The notes: generated by a model not told the origin, from the letters alone. A stretch of DNA of 64,000 nt from Rotaria socialis (GCA_905331475.1 CAJNYU010004144.1:103215-167214); one strand, 5' to 3'; shown: positions 49,201 through 63,295, counted from the stretch's first letter. Numbers and translations: made by a program.

Positions 49201-52200
49201 TACATATCAAACCATTAACAATTTTATCTTCATCATCCCAATTTTGTTTTTCATTACCAAGATCTTTATATGCAATACAAATTGTTCTTAAACCGTCATT
49301 AGCCATTTTTTCGATCACATCATGTGTTATTCGTTTCTTTTTATTTTCATTTAAATCTTTGGGTTGATTATTTTCACCAACCATTGAAATGCATCTTTAA
49401 TTTAAAAACAAAATGACTGAAATTATCTATTCAAATATTCGTACTTTGCTAAAACCATTTCTGATGCACCTTTTGTATATAAACGATAGCCTTGATCACG
49501 TTGAATAATTGTACTCATCATTTTTCGTGCGGAATTAAATGTGTATACTTTAGCTAAACTATCTTGAGGAATTTTTTTACGAATTTCATCGTAAGATCCG
49601 TTCCATTGTTTCACTAAATCAAGTAAGGCACATTCAGTTTTATTACCAATTTGTTTTGATAAACCACCATCTTCTTTTTTTGGTTCCTAAATATGAACAA
49701 AATGAATTTGAATCATATCAAAAGTAATTATTCTAACTTCTATCTTTGATGTATAGTTGGAATTGACACATATAGATTCGAAAAGGAGTGGTAATACATC
49801 TTGATTCACTTCTTCATGTTTCGGTATGTGTTCATGGTGCTTTCCTAGAGACACACATTTCAATGAATAATAACAATAAATGAAAAGAATCATGTATAAA
49901 GGAGTTAACCGCTGCTAAATAGACGAATATAATAATATTGACGTACCATTTATATAGAATTGTACAACTGTCATTCGATTTGTTGTTAAAGTTCCTGTTT
50001 TATCTGAACATATTGTCGATGCATTACCCATGGTTTCACAAGCATCTAAATGTCGAACAAGATTGTTATCAGTCATCATTTTCTATTTAGATACAATAAA
50101 ATAAATGAATAATTCAAATTAACAATTCAAATATTTTTTTATACTGACTCGAACAGCATAGGCAAGAGCAAGTGTAACAGCCAATGGTAAACCTATGTTT
50201 ACAAAAAATAGACATTATTCTATCATAAGTATTTAACAGATAAACCAACCTTCTGGTACTGAGACAACAACGACGGTAATAGCTTGGATGAGAAATGCAA
50301 TAAAATAACTAACATCACTTGCTTTGGCTTTTTTCTTTTGAAGAACATAAGTTGTTATACAGAAACGAACGATTAAACAGACTAGTGTTAAAAACGCAGC
50401 AGCCATACCAATATAACCAATATAAAGAGCTAATGTTGTTAATTTTGCTTGAAGAACAGCTAAAATATATTTTTTGTATGCATCAATTTACTGTTTTATT
50501 TATATAAAGTTGTTGTTTTACTTACATTTGTGTTTACTAGCTTTTGATTCACCTGATTTATCATCATTATTTTGGACCGCTTCAGCTAATCCCGCTGGAT
50601 CAGTCGGTTTCTGTTCACGATCTTCTTTAGTATGTTTGCTATTCTCTTCTTTCTCTCCTGATTTATTTTTCTCATCACGAAAACTATCTCGTTCAAGAGA
50701 TGATGATGTTGTTGTTATTGATCGACTAGTAGATTGTTTTTGTTTGTCTGCTTTCAATTGTTTCATTTGTTCTTGACTACTATTCTCTGTCTTTGTGCGT
50801 TTCATCCCATGCTCATCATTATTCGTTTGTGAAAATGGTGGCAGTTTATGAACGCCTGAACTTGTTGTTGTTGTTGATCGATTGTTTTCGTTTTCTGTAT
50901 GTACCGTTTGATTATTGCTTTCATTATCATTTGGTTTCGATTTATCAGGTGAAACTTTCGTTGATAATAATGGTTTTGGTTTTGGAGTTTTAGAGTTTTC
51001 AGTTTTTTTCGTTGTCTTTTTGCCACCCTGTTTCTTTTTAGAATCATCGTTTGTTGCTCCAAGTAGACTCATAATTCTACCAACTTGTGAATTAAGACCA
51101 ACGCCAACAACAAGCATTCGGCCACTACCTTCCATAACATGGGTTCCTGCTAGTAATCCAACATCGTCATCTTCATGTTTTTTTACTAAATCAGTTTCTC
51201 CTAAACAAAAACAAAAAAAAATTCAAGTTGTAAACTAGAACAAAAACTTTTAAATGCAAAGCATGATGCAACAAATGTTGCTAGTTACAGGAAAATTGAT
51301 TCATTCTATCGATTTTTGGGATAGATTTCTTCTTTTTCTTTTTAGTCAATCTTTCAGAAATGATATTCAGAACATCATCTGGATCAATGATAGTAAGAAA
51401 ACACTATTCAATTTTGTAATTATTGATGATCCCCTGCGGTGTAGGAGAGATCCAAATTTGTACTCGCATCGTTCACTACGTCTGTTTTAACAAAATTCAA
51501 CTATGCTTACGAACCTGTTATCGATGATTCGTCAGTTTTCAGATCACTTGATTGAACAATTAAACCATCAGCTGGTAAAAGATCACCTGAAAAAGAAGAT
51601 TTTTATTAGCAAAACAAAGTGCATTTTTAATCTATTGTTTTTACCATATTTAATAAAGCAAAGATCACCAACAACAAGTTCTGAAATAGGAATTTGCTGT
51701 ATAACATTGTCTCTTATAACCGATGCTTGTTGATCTTTTTCAATTTTATTCTGTAAACCACGAAATTGTCGTTCTTTTCGCCAATCATTGAATGAAGTTA
51801 CAAATACAACTACAAGAACAGCAGCCAATATTGCTACACCTTCAATCCATTCAAGATTTGCTAAAAGAAAAATTATTGATTTAGATTCGTTAAGATCCAG
51901 TATTATATGATGCATATAATTAAATAAACTTAATAATATTATAAATTTGTTTTCGTTGTAAACTCAAAATATGGAATTATTCTATCCGACATCCGATGTA
52001 ATTATATTTTGGTGCAATTATAAATGGCCTATCTTTTTGTTTTTATTAACAAATACAGTGAAGCAATATAAAGAAAAATTATGTTTCGATTATCCGGTTA
52101 AAACTCATTAGTAGCACCATTTATTAATAAATGCAAATATATAATCTTAATCCCACATATGTACTGTTGATTTTATTTAAAGATTAGTCAATATGAAAAG

Positions 52201-53492
52201 CACGTGTTAGAACCATTGATAGTCCATCCTGACGCTAAACTAAAAATTACAATGTGCCTTCTAGTCTAATTGGTTTAGGATAATTCAGAGATGAAGCCGG
52301 CATTCATATCAGACTGACCAGTAACTGGTCTAACTTGCTCCCTTTCCTTGTTTTTTTTATATAAACTTCTTCAGAATTTCTTGTTCTTATAGTATAAAGT
52401 GGCTTAGTTTCTAGCATTAAAGAATCATCGATTGATCAATGCTATCCGTAGCTAAATACCAGTGCCGATCGTCAAAAATCCAGACCGGTTCTATCTCTGA
52501 GATAACTGCCAGAATGGCAGGAGGTATGAATTTGAATCTCCAGAAAGGTCGTTTGTTTCTATATTTTCGTTCTCTTACTGCAAGTCCACCCTATGACTTA
52601 TATGCAAAGTTTAGAGCACGATTTTTATTCTAATCATTGACGTCAATGGCCCTGCACTCATGTTATTTTTAATCGGTAACATCTGTTTCAGTGTCATGAT
52701 TAGTTTTACTTTTTTTTGTGCAAACATGTATTTCTAATGTGAATGCTATGCATAATTTATTTTTGTTAACTTAGTTTAACAATTGTTGATAATAAAAATC
52801 TTCTAAGGTCTAACATGTCACTATCGTAAATAATCTGTCAAGGAAGGAAAAGTCTTTTAAGCACGTAGAGTACATGTCGTATCTATGACTATGCTAAAAA
52901 AGAGAACACCGAAATAGAGAAAACATGTGCTAGTAATCAATTCTTAATGACATCGTTCGCTTTGAGCAAGATAAGAGTCTATTTTGGTAATTACATAGAT
53001 CAATCAGCACACGCTTTCGTGTGATCCATCTATATGAACGTATGTCAAAAAATCTAATTTTATGTCATGCTACTTACGTTCATCTTCTTTTTCATTGCCG
53101 CCTTCTTGAGGTGGTTTATAAAACGAGAGACCAATTGAAACAACAGCACACACTAACAATATAACTAAAAGCATATCATGAAGCGCATCCCAACATAATC
53201 TTAGAAATGTTTTCATTGGTTTTGGTGGTATTTCATTTCTTCCGTAAGCTGTGCGACGTTGTTCAAGATCTTGCTGATTTTTGGAATCAAGTCCCTTATT
53301 GACATCTACTTTTAATTTTTCTAATACGCCTTTAATACCATTATATTCAGATGAATGAAGTTTTTCTGTTAAATCTATTCCTCGTACATCCATAAGTTCC
53401 GTAAGTTGAGCAAGTGTGATATCGAACATTGACGAATCACCACCGCCTACAACATCAGTGTTGGCTGTTGATTTATTTTTCAACGAAGGCAT
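46214..53492 (-). CDS. ATP2B: Plasma-membrane calcium-transporting ATPase (PMCA)
   Basis: P-type Ca2+ pump exporting cytosolic calcium. Seventeen exons on minus: 53492-53078, 51860-51645, 51586-51515, 51200-50526, 50459-50250, 50192-50149, 50082-49947, 49844-49738, 49686-49445, 49394-49163, 49107-48928, 48871-48677, 48338-48147, 47371-46931, 46877-46770, 46710-46387, 46324-46214; 1299 aa. Motifs: SITGETD (A domain), PEGLPLAV in TM4, CSDKTGTLT with phosphorylated Asp near 571, [16 protein letters not shown] and [21 protein letters not shown]. The tail ([11 protein letters not shown] then [15 protein letters not shown]) matches the calmodulin-binding helix of human PMCA, so activation by Ca2+-calmodulin is expected. 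Two oddities: a long Ser/Thr/Lys-rich insert in the first large loop (about 282-450) and a Cys cluster [12 protein letters not shown] after TM10. Most introns are about 45-125 bases; the first is 1217. The ATG directly follows an acceptor-like TATTTAG. Confidence 0.97.
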
Positions 53493-54753
53493 CTAAATAG
53501 TATGAAGTCAGATTATAACTGTTACACAGTAGGAACTATCAACTTTAAAGAAGAAGTAGAATATTTCCTAAGGCAAATATACAACATGAAAATGAATCAA
53601 ATTTATTGCTTATCGTTGATTCTGAACTGAATTCTTTCTTTTTGTGCGTGATATCTTTCAGTTAAAGAACGAACTTTCGAAAGAAAACGCAAATAGCTTA
53701 CGTTTATTATTTACTCAGATTAAAATTTTTACGTTCTCATTGCTCTTTTCCTGTCCTACCCCAATCTCCTGAACTTCGTTTTTCGTTTCTTTAAAGAATA
53801 AACTCTCACTGTAACAATTGTTGAATAAAAAAGAAAAAGACGAAGGTAACATAAAAGTTCACATCACACATGAAAATATAAACATCCTTTTATCTCGTTC
53901 CTGCTAATAATCATGTCTGCACATGATACATGTGGCTTTTACTTAATAATGATAACACGGAAAGTTAGAACACCACTTTGATTTTAAACTAGCTTTCGGA
54001 TAAATAAAAAATATTGCTCACTTCTTAAGCTGCAAAGTACTTGTATAGAATATTTGTTCTTTATTTGTTTTTCTTTGTTGTCATGTTAGCTTAGTGATTG
54101 ACAAATATGACGAGAATCATGCGTAGAAATAAAGCAGAAGAACATCAGAAAAGTAATACATATGTTAAGCCTGCTGGGGAATATTGTTGAATTTCAGCTG
54201 TAATATTCAACAGTTGATAAATTATCAAGTGTTTCTCAATAATTACATGTATACCATTGAAGTTATATTTACCTCTTAATGTATATACATATAGTATAAT
54301 TATATACTCAACATTGTTTTCTATCTGTATTCCATAAAGAATGTAGAAGACATGCTATTATTGCTAGTCATGAGTCAAATATATGAAGGATAGTAGGAAT
54401 TAATATTATTCTTCATCTTTTTCTGCTCGCACTCTCTGCTTGACCGTTCCTTATCTCGCTGACGTGCTCATTGTTAGCAAGCAATAATATTCTTGTTTCT
54501 TTGATTAAGCCTAAATAGAGACACGAGTGTTACAACATGGTGAATGTGATATTTATTATTATTTTAATACCATCTAACATATAAGCCTGTCAATCATCAT
54601 GACTTTTTTCAATATCAATACGTGAGAAATGTCATTGATCTCTATTCGAGATATAACTCAACTGATTGAAATAAGATTGTTGATGATGTTATGAATTCAT
54701 TTTTTAAATTTCAGCGAGAATATTTATGAAAAACAAATATAAGGAATAGCTAC
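53493..54753. other. PMCA 5' flank or first intron
   Basis: No coding signal. An acceptor AG abuts the PMCA ATG, so this stretch is either an intron of the PMCA transcript or promoter sequence followed by a trans-splice site. Confidence 0.45.
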
Positions 54754-54895
54754 CTTTTTCTTGGATTGTTTTACTTCAATTCGTAATGGTAAATCCAATA
54801 ATGGTGTCTCCACTTGATTTGTATCTTCGTCTTCCCCCGAGCGTTTCTTCTTCGAAGTTTGATTTCCTCGAGCTTGTTGTACATTTGTTTCCGCC
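54754..54895 (-). CDS. Possible isolated exon upstream of PMCA
   Basis: Open segment bounded by acceptor CAAAG (on minus) and donor GTAGCT. It encodes a hydrophilic Lys/Glu/Gln-rich peptide (ETNVQQARGNQTSKKKRSGE, later PLLDLPLRIEVKQSKKK). It needs phase 2 on entry and leaves in phase 0, so it would splice in frame to the PMCA first coding exon. PMCA does not need it, since its normal N-terminus is complete. It could be an N-terminal extension, an exon of the gene at 62888-63295, or chance. Confidence 0.35.
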
Positions 54896-55815
54896 CTTTG
54901 CCAATAGAAAAAAAAAGTAAATCTTTATTTAATATAGTTTTGTTGCTAATGATTTGTCATAATCGATTGAATCTAAATTTTTTCAAGTATCTATTAATCA
55001 CAATAAAACGATAATAATTTATTATGCTATAACTCAAATACTATCTGGTTGATTATCATTAAGTTTCTAGATTAAATTTGCCCATTATAACGGTATATAT
55101 CTAACAGATCATGTTCTGTTTTTTTTTGTTGACTATGATCGCCATGCTAGACGACATCAATATGCATAAATACTATCATCGCTTGTTTATTATCTTTTTG
55201 CCTATAAATAATTTATACACAAACAACTAGCACGTAAAATTATGAAAATCTAGATGCTGCAAGGTGCTATCGCACTGAAAGATGTAAGCAATTGTAATCA
55301 TCATTCATCACGTTTTGTTTTATTAGATTGAAAATAAACATTGATCAATAGTTTAGTATAAGTCAAACAAGAGAAAAATATCAATCAATGCATTGATACG
55401 TAAAATTAACATCATTATAACATGAAAATCGAACATTTTCTTTCTCTATGCATTGAATGTCAAATGAATTATATTTATAAACGAATTCTTTTACATTCAT
55501 TCACGTAACCATTGATGGACATTGAAACTCAAGGTAGCACGTATGTGTCAAATGCGATAAGTGACATCGAATATGTAAACCTGTGAATACGTATGACTTC
55601 TTAAGGTGAAAAAAAATGCATAAAATTGATTCAATATTCGATTTCGGAATACTCATACGAAGCTCAAAATCTTGCAATTAGATTTCAGAAAGGTCGTTCA
55701 CTGAATTGCACTCTTACGAGAGATCATAACAACACGTTATAAATTGAACTCAAATATTATCAATCATGTAATCTTTTGAAACATGATGAAAAACTAAGTC
55801 CATGAGAAAAAGATA

Positions 55816-55841
55816 AGATAAAATAAAATAAAATAAAATAA
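55816..55841. repeat. (AAAAT)n microsatellite
   Basis: Four to five tandem AAAAT units. Confidence 0.85.
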
Positions 55842-58800
55842 TCTCTCTGTACTTTGCAATTGCACTCAAATCATTTTGTGCATTTGAATCTTGCGGGCAT
55901 TACACTAGCAGCTATGTGAATTTTCTTTCCTATTTATTATTAAATATCCACCCGATATGAGAATATTGGTTTTATAGAAATCTTGGAATAGAGAAGATTC
56001 TTCCACGAGATTTCAACAACAAAATACAAAACTAGTTCTATTAGTTGTTGAGATTAGATAAGATTTCTTTTTCTGATGCCTTATCTTTCAATACAAGAGC
56101 TTACGAGATAAGAAAAATGATGAACTCTCAGGAAAATGTGATGTACTCAATCTGTTCTTGACGCATGACTTTCCTCTTTTACATTCTCTGATAAGATTAA
56201 AAGCGCTGCTGTTGTTGTTGTGATCAAAGCAAGTAACTCTTCAGACTTCAATGGAATAGCCGACTATTGTATGAAACTGAGACATTGTTCATGTTGGCAA
56301 TATCCCCTAATTAATTTAGGATTGTTGTCATTTGAATACATTTGAAACAATAAGAACTCCTGAACATAGTTATATTCTATGGTCTATATACGACCTTCTT
56401 CCGAGATCAGATATCTCTACGGATTCATGTTGATAATTTGTTTATAATTAAAAACAAAACTTGTATGCATAGTCCCGTTGGACCTAAAAATGTGTAACTC
56501 ACATGTCTTAGTTAGCTTCATTACTCTAATTCAAAATAAATCGAGTGAAAAATCTCTAACGTTCGATAATTGCATTTCAAACCTAATCGTTTGTTAAATA
56601 GCACTCTATCTTATTGATGTTCGCATTTCGAATAGAAATTTGTAATTCGTTTAGTGTTATGCTGTATTCCGGTTTGAGTGCTCCTTTGTTACATCGAATT
56701 TTTTTTATAATCTGTTATTATGCTGATCATTGTTACTGCAGTTGAAAAATAAAATAACTATTCTCGAGTCTCGTTATATCAACAGAAAACTTCAATACCT
56801 GATTTTGTATCAAGATAAACGAGAAAATATCGATATGGGTCACAGTTGTGCTGATATAATTGCTTGGTGAATCAAAGAAAAACAATCTGTATGATTTAGA
56901 TTATTGAAAAAGGAGTACTCGAATCTGTCTTGATCGATCTCGATGAAAGCTTAGAAATATTTTTCAGGCGACCAAAAACGTATTATTAATGTTGTTCAAT
57001 TACTTTTTTCGTTCCTGAAAAATTCATGAAGGATCATTCATTCATACTCCATGATCTTCAAATAGATAGCTAAGGCGTATCAAAACGTTAATAGAAACTC
57101 ACATTCAATATTCTGCGTCAGGAAAAATCACGCGAACGTGACAATGCCATGTTATAATTATTTGAAACTTTGCTTTCGAAGAAATAAGTTTGATCTGATT
57201 CTCTATCCATGAAGTGATGCATTTTTCTTTTTGCTTACTCTCAAATATTTCTCTGCTATCAGTCTTTCCATTTATTTTTAGATTTCCAACCAAGGAAATA
57301 AATAGGCAGCCAGAGTATCTCCTAACAAAAGAAACTGCGAAATTTTATATGAAAATGTATATGAGAATACGATGAATATTATCGAAATCGTAAAATCATT
57401 CATATCCTAATGTCAAATTTTTACATTTTTTTGTTTTCTCGAGAATCTTATCAAATATAACTCTATGCCTTTATTTTTCGCTTCTATTCAGTTTGGTAAA
57501 ATAAAATAAAATCTACGATTGAAGTGACAAAAGACATTGAAAATCTTACTTGATGCTTCGTTTTGCTAATGAAACATCTCTCATTTCAAAAGAAATCTCC
57601 CATTATTTTTCGAGAATGATCATTGTACGAGCTAACAACAACAACAACAAAATGCACTACGATATTTCGAATTCAAGGAACAATTCGATAAGACTAGAAG
57701 TAAAGCACGTTCTAGTCTTATAATGTTATTAACTCAAAGTCATGAGAATGAAGCACAATTCAATACAAATTTACTTCAGAAAAGCTTTTAGTTTGCAACT
57801 AACTAATTGTTTCAGGGTGATCTTTTGTTCTATTTGAAGCGTCTCTTCTCGAAATGAGTCTTCTAGAATGACAATAATGATGAGAACTTCACAGAGTAAA
57901 GAGTTTACAAATGAAAAAATTTTTCATTAAAAACATCTGAGTTGTTTATAACATTCTACATTTGTCATGAACACTAACTATTTTAATTCGATTGACTTTT
58001 TTTTTCTATGCAGATTATATTATGTTGAAATAATAATCATATTGATTCGCTTGCCATATTCAACGGAACAGATGCAAAGCAGACGTGTTCTCGATATTCT
58101 TACTTGAAAAAATCACTATTTATGAAAGCTTCTCTAAATAGCATTTTATCTATTCATCTATGACAAGTGCTCCCTGGTGTTGATGCATCAAGGAAAAAGT
58201 GTGTTATTGGTTTTGTGTCGGACATTCAGAATTTTTCCTCCAGGTGAACAGCTAGCTATGAACACCGAACGCAAAAAGGAAAAAAATGCAATCATTTTCA
58301 TTCATCAGTGCACTTTTGACAGGTCCATAGTCGATTGAATCGATCAATATTTGCAATTTGTATAAGCATCAACTATAGTTATAACTATTAACCGTAGTTA
58401 TATGAATTCTAACCGTAGCTATAATCATGAAACCTATTTTCAATCATTTTAATTACTAATTAATAAAGCATTTTTAGCGTTACTCACGCTTAAAAAGTCT
58501 TCGGGAGTATTCATCACATTCATGGTCCTTAATACGATACTTCCAGACTAAGGATTAGCAATCCATCATTTACTTCTTTCTCCTGAATATTCTAGTCAGC
58601 TTCTGTCGTTCTGTTTGACTTGTAAGATAATGGGTGCATTCACTATTCTGTCAGTTTGCTCTTCCGTTTGGCACTGTCGCCTTGGGTTTTTTTTATTCTT
58701 TCACTTTTTCTCCTCGCTAGTGAATAAATTAACTAGAAAAAAGCGAGATAAAAAGAATAATAATAGACTCGCTACTATAAATCATCGCAGACGTATAGAA

Positions 58801-60818
58801 GTAAACAGAGTTTTAAATATTCTATCGTGATCTCATGTGGAAATAAAATTAATTTATCATTGTAACAAAAACTAAAACTATTTTTTCAACTTCCTTGCAA
58901 TCTTCATTGAAAACGATTACTATCTCAAAAGGCTGGAATATATCATTCTTATTCAGACACTATTTCAATTTTATAATTAGTCATTCAGAGGGGAAAGAAA
59001 CTTTTTTGCTTTTAAAATATGCAATTGCTGTTGACTCATCACTGGGATAAGATGTTTGTTTACAGACAAATAAAAAAAGCAACACTTAGCTAGAGAAGAG
59101 CTAATTAGCGTTGGTGTTTATGAAGAAAGGACATTAGACAATGGTCTATTTTTATCGATTTAATGAAACCTAACGTAGACATCGTTCATAGTTCGAATCA
59201 TTCTAATCGCTATTATATATGCATAGATAACCTGAAAATTTTCATATGCATATTTTAAATCTACATTTTTGTTTTTGCAAAAGGAATGTAAATAGCCCTT
59301 AAATAAAAATAGTAAACTTACATGTTGTCAATAATATACTAAATAATGTCGCTTTTGTTGAAACGCGTCTTTGTTAGCAATAGTTTTGACTTGCACGCAC
59401 AGCGTGCAAGCAAAGAAGTAAATGAAAGTTCTGAAAAGGAAAAAATATTTTTTACTAATGATGAGGATTTATATATTAGAGTATTACGAATAACGTATAT
59501 GCATTACTCAGGTGAACCAATATATAATCTATAAATATATATATGGGTGTGTATGTATGATGTGTGATAGTATGTCAAAGACGGATAATTTAATCATAAT
59601 TGGCACATAAATGTCTAGAGTGCACTGGAATCTGATTTTGATATAACACAGATATGTATATTCATTTTACTATTTTTCTCGTCTTCTTATCGTAGGTTCT
59701 TTTTTCTAACCATTAACTGTGTTGAATAGGTTACTCATATAGCACTGCAATTATTAGAGTAGACGTGAGAATGCTTCTTTTTTTCTCTTCGTTCTTTTTT
59801 TTTTTTAGCAAGAGAAAAGAAAAAACCGAAGTGTCTCAGTTTTTTCTTATTTAAGAAACAACACTAGAATTTGCATTTGTACATGGAATCAATTACATTA
59901 TTTTTTATAAAAAAATGAAAGCGAGTGGAAAATAATATTTGCGTCGATTTATGGAAATGAGATATAGGTGAATATTGTAAATATTGATGACGTCAGCGTT
60001 CTGATATTTATTGAGAACAGAAAGAAAAGTTCGCTGAATTAATATCCGTATGAAAAAAATCTACTTAGTGTGCTTTATCAACTCGAATGTTATTTCAAAC
60101 TTTTTATAAATATCATATAATCAAATATTGATCGTTAATTATAAACATCATGAATTTATGTTATATAATACCTTTGACTTTCTCTTATCTATGTACGATT
60201 TATAGCGACTATAATAATAGCTCGCTACTAAAGCTATAATAAAAATGAGATGCATAAAAAACAATGACGTCGTCGACAAAGACAAATACAAGTATATTTT
60301 TCATTTCTAAGCTATTATTATTATTATTACTATTATAGAGAATGATTGATAGTATATTCCTTACGGGTTTTATTTACGAATGATAAATATTAATTTATTT
60401 TATTTTTTATTGCTCTCAATAACTGAACGGACATTGATCTGGTTGTTCTACGAAATGTCACAAAATACATTTATTTAACGTTATATTTCGATTAACGGTG
60501 CAGTTTTCAATCGAACTTTTCTTCTCATAAAAAAGGTATATGTGAATAATAAATTATTGAATATGCGTCAAACTCAATGAATATCAAGTCGTTCAAAATA
60601 CTTTGAATATCGCTTACAAAAATATCAATTAATTATTTATGACAATATAACTAATATATCATATTGTATGATATTTCAGTCAATTCTATAATGACTTTAG
60701 CAGCTAAATACTTTATTGTTTATTGTAGTCAAATACAAAATAAATAAAAACTGCAATAATATAGTTTAAATGCATAATATCTTTCAGAGACTCGGTGCGA
60801 GTATTTCGGCTAGACCTA

Positions 60819-61711
60819 ACGTCTTGTGCGAAAGTTTCTGGACAAAATGTTCGTTCATTTTCCGATCAATTGCAAGAGTTAGCCAAATTTTAAAAAGGCT
60901 GTGTTAGAATCAAAATTTTGTGTTCTTTCAGAATCTGCGTTCAGAATTTTTCTAAGACACTTAGATTAAAAATTATGCTTGAAGTTTTGAAAGGCGCGAA
61001 AATAACGTTTGGACGGTTTTCAATACCAAAAATATAATCCAAGATAGATGTAAAAAATTATTCTGCGTACTGCAAGAGATACAGCAAAGATTTCCTTATA
61101 AAACTGTATCCTAATAATTAGTCTCCTTTGAAGCTTCTTCGAATAGTAAGAGTCTTAGTAAAAGGTTCAATGACGTTTTTGAAAATGATTATTTTTCGCA
61201 TATCAAAATTTCCTCCATTGTTTCTGAAAAACTGGTGAAAAACTGTCAATTCTCAGCTTCTGGAGGACCATCATGCTCTTTACACTGTCAAAAAAGATGG
61301 ATAATATATAATAAGTTAATTATCACTTTTGGAGGGCGTATACAACCCAAATACTGATCGAAAAAGATCCAAACTGCTATGTGATTAAGCAAAGGAAACT
61401 GGAACTAAGTTATATTGACTTTCTTTAATTAGAAAACAAGAAAAATATCATTTAATCAATTTCAAATCGGACATGATCGGATTTTCCGCGTCTAAATTTT
61501 TCAGTTCATGCAGTTTCGTCCAAATTTTATTTTCGCGCCTTTCAAAACTGCAAGTATAATTTCTAATCTGAGTGCCTCACAAAAATTCTGAACACAGATT
61601 CAGAGAGAACACAAAATTTTGATTCTAATACAATGTTTTTAAAATTTGGCTAACTCTTGCAATTGATCAGAAAATGAACGAACATTTTGTCCAGAAACTC
61701 GCACAAGACGT
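60819..61711. mobile_element. Non-autonomous Tc1/mariner-like element with about 200-bp TIRs (893 bp)
   Basis: The left arm 60819-61015 and right arm 61517-61711 are inverted copies with roughly 10 percent differences. Both begin, in their own orientation, ACGTCTTGTGCGA and continue GTTTCTGGACAAAATG. TA flanks both ends (60817-60818 and 61712-61713), the target duplication of Tc1/mariner elements. The TIR start also resembles that superfamily. The roughly 500-bp middle has no ORF of 60 codons, so no transposase; it would need one in trans. Confidence 0.75.
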
Positions 61712-62887
61712 TACTTTGTATGAGAAAAAGTATACAGAAGGATATAGGGAAATTAAAAGGTAAGTTTTACAAGATTGTTTAGATAAATCAAAGTAGGAAT
61801 ATCTCGTTCATAGGAACATGTAGAAAAGAGTAACTTTGTGGTGAATTCATCAATGAAAATCATCTCAACTATTAAGAGAAGAAAAAAGAATTAGTTTACC
61901 AAATTTTCCGTACCGATGATGTTTTCCTAGTGTCATCTCTAATCAGTAGCTCTTATACTCAAATGCATCAATCTACTCAATATTAATTGTAAAAGTTTTC
62001 TATTCTTACATATTCTTTTCAATCATTTAAAATAATAACTTTGATGATATATATATATATCAACGAAACGAGCGCTTTTATGATTTATTTTCTGTTATTT
62101 TCAGTTATAAATTGAATTCTACTTATGTTATCTCTTCTGTGACAGCTTGAAAATTAATGATATTCTTGATGCGGTGACTGTTTTAATCATAAATCTTGAA
62201 ATTTATATTTTTGAGAAATGAAAGATCCTGAATAAACTATTATGTTTATAACAGAGTATCATCATTTTTCGTGTATCTTTAACTTAACGCATGCTCTAGG
62301 GTGTAATGTTTTTGACTATCTTAACATAAGCGCCTCTATTTGAGTAGGAATTCAAATTGAAAAACACATCGTATAGATATCTTACTATTCGTCGGACCCA
62401 TGCAAAATAAAATGTACATATAAGCAGTTGTTTTCGCCTCAGCGACATACAACCAACTTTTCTTTTCTAAAAGATACTTAATTACATTATTTCATTTGGG
62501 AAAAGAACACAATGCAGTACGTTTTTGTTCATTTTTTGCTAAATATTCATCAAAATTTATTGAATATATGACTTTCTCAAATTTTCGGAGACCTATTCTA
62601 GTTTCTTTCATTGGAGCGACAGTATGTAAAGAAAGTGATTATGCTAGATACTACGTTAGCAACCCATCGCGACACATACAATTGTTATACCCGCAAATGT
62701 CTGTTAGATCTAATTAGATCACTAACAATATAAACTAAAAGAATACTTCAGAATTTTAAAGCATTTTCAAGGAAACCTCAAATTAGACATTATATGATAT
62801 TTTCGTTAGTAAACTGTAGAAAATAAACCATCTGACATATGAACTAGCACAAAACAAATTAATGATGGATAAAAATAGATTACTCAC

Positions 62888-63295
62888 CAGTCGAAGTGAA
62901 ATAAATGATCGGACAAGCAACAGCAATCAGCAATACTGCTAATGTGATGCCGACAAAAATAACTTGTAAAATTGTTGGTAAGCCTTTGGCCTTGCTGATT
63001 CTAGTTCGAAATATTTTTTAATTAAGGGTGAAAGATGAAAATCAAGAGAAGATATACCTAGAGTCTGAAACTTCAGGAACTGATTCTAAATCAGCCTTGA
63101 TATTTCGAGCAGTTGCTGGATTCGATGGATTGTCACTTAGATTTTCGTCCAAACTATTTCCTGACGATGTCTGAACGTAATAAAATATATTTAAAATGTG
63201 ATATTACCAAAACTAAAGTAAACGGGAACAAATGATACTCGATCAAAATTTGGAATTTGCAAAATAGAAATTGTTCTTGCCGCTTCATCAGCCAT
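62888..63295 (-). CDS. N-terminal exons of a single-pass membrane protein, incomplete
   Basis: Three exons on minus: 63295-63239, 63170-63058, 63000-62888, in phase, leaving in phase 1. They encode MADEAARTISILQIPNFDR, a Ser/Asn/Asp-rich cytosolic part, then SKAKGLPTILQVI and a strong helix FVGITLAVLLIAVACPIIYF at about 79-98. The positive charges before the helix and the lack of a signal peptide suggest a cytosolic N-terminus. Continuing exons were not found in the next 8 kb. The donor is GTGAGT; a weaker GTAATC 4 bases further would give phase 2 and fit the exon at 54754-54895. A sensor such as a Cache-type cyclase starts this way, but nothing here proves it. Confidence 0.5.

Larger units (their letters stand above)
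54896..62887. other. Long non-coding stretch, intergenic or a giant intron
   Basis: No recognisable exon over 8 kb. It holds an (AAAAT)n tract at about 55816-55841, the long-TIR element at 60819-61711 and several (TA)n or (ATT)n runs (about 60316, 62048). If the exons at 62888-63295 belong to the same transcript as 54754-54895, this is one intron. Confidence 0.45.

Noticed and set aside
50474-51238. Plus-strand ORFs of about 100 codons opposite PMCA
   Set aside because: Shadows of the long PMCA exon 4 on the other strand.
52262-52560. tRNA-like A-box (TAGTCTAATTGG) in PMCA intron 1 with B-box-like sequences downstream
   Set aside because: No cloverleaf can be drawn and the B-box candidates are too far away or too degenerate; at most a tRNA-derived SINE relic.
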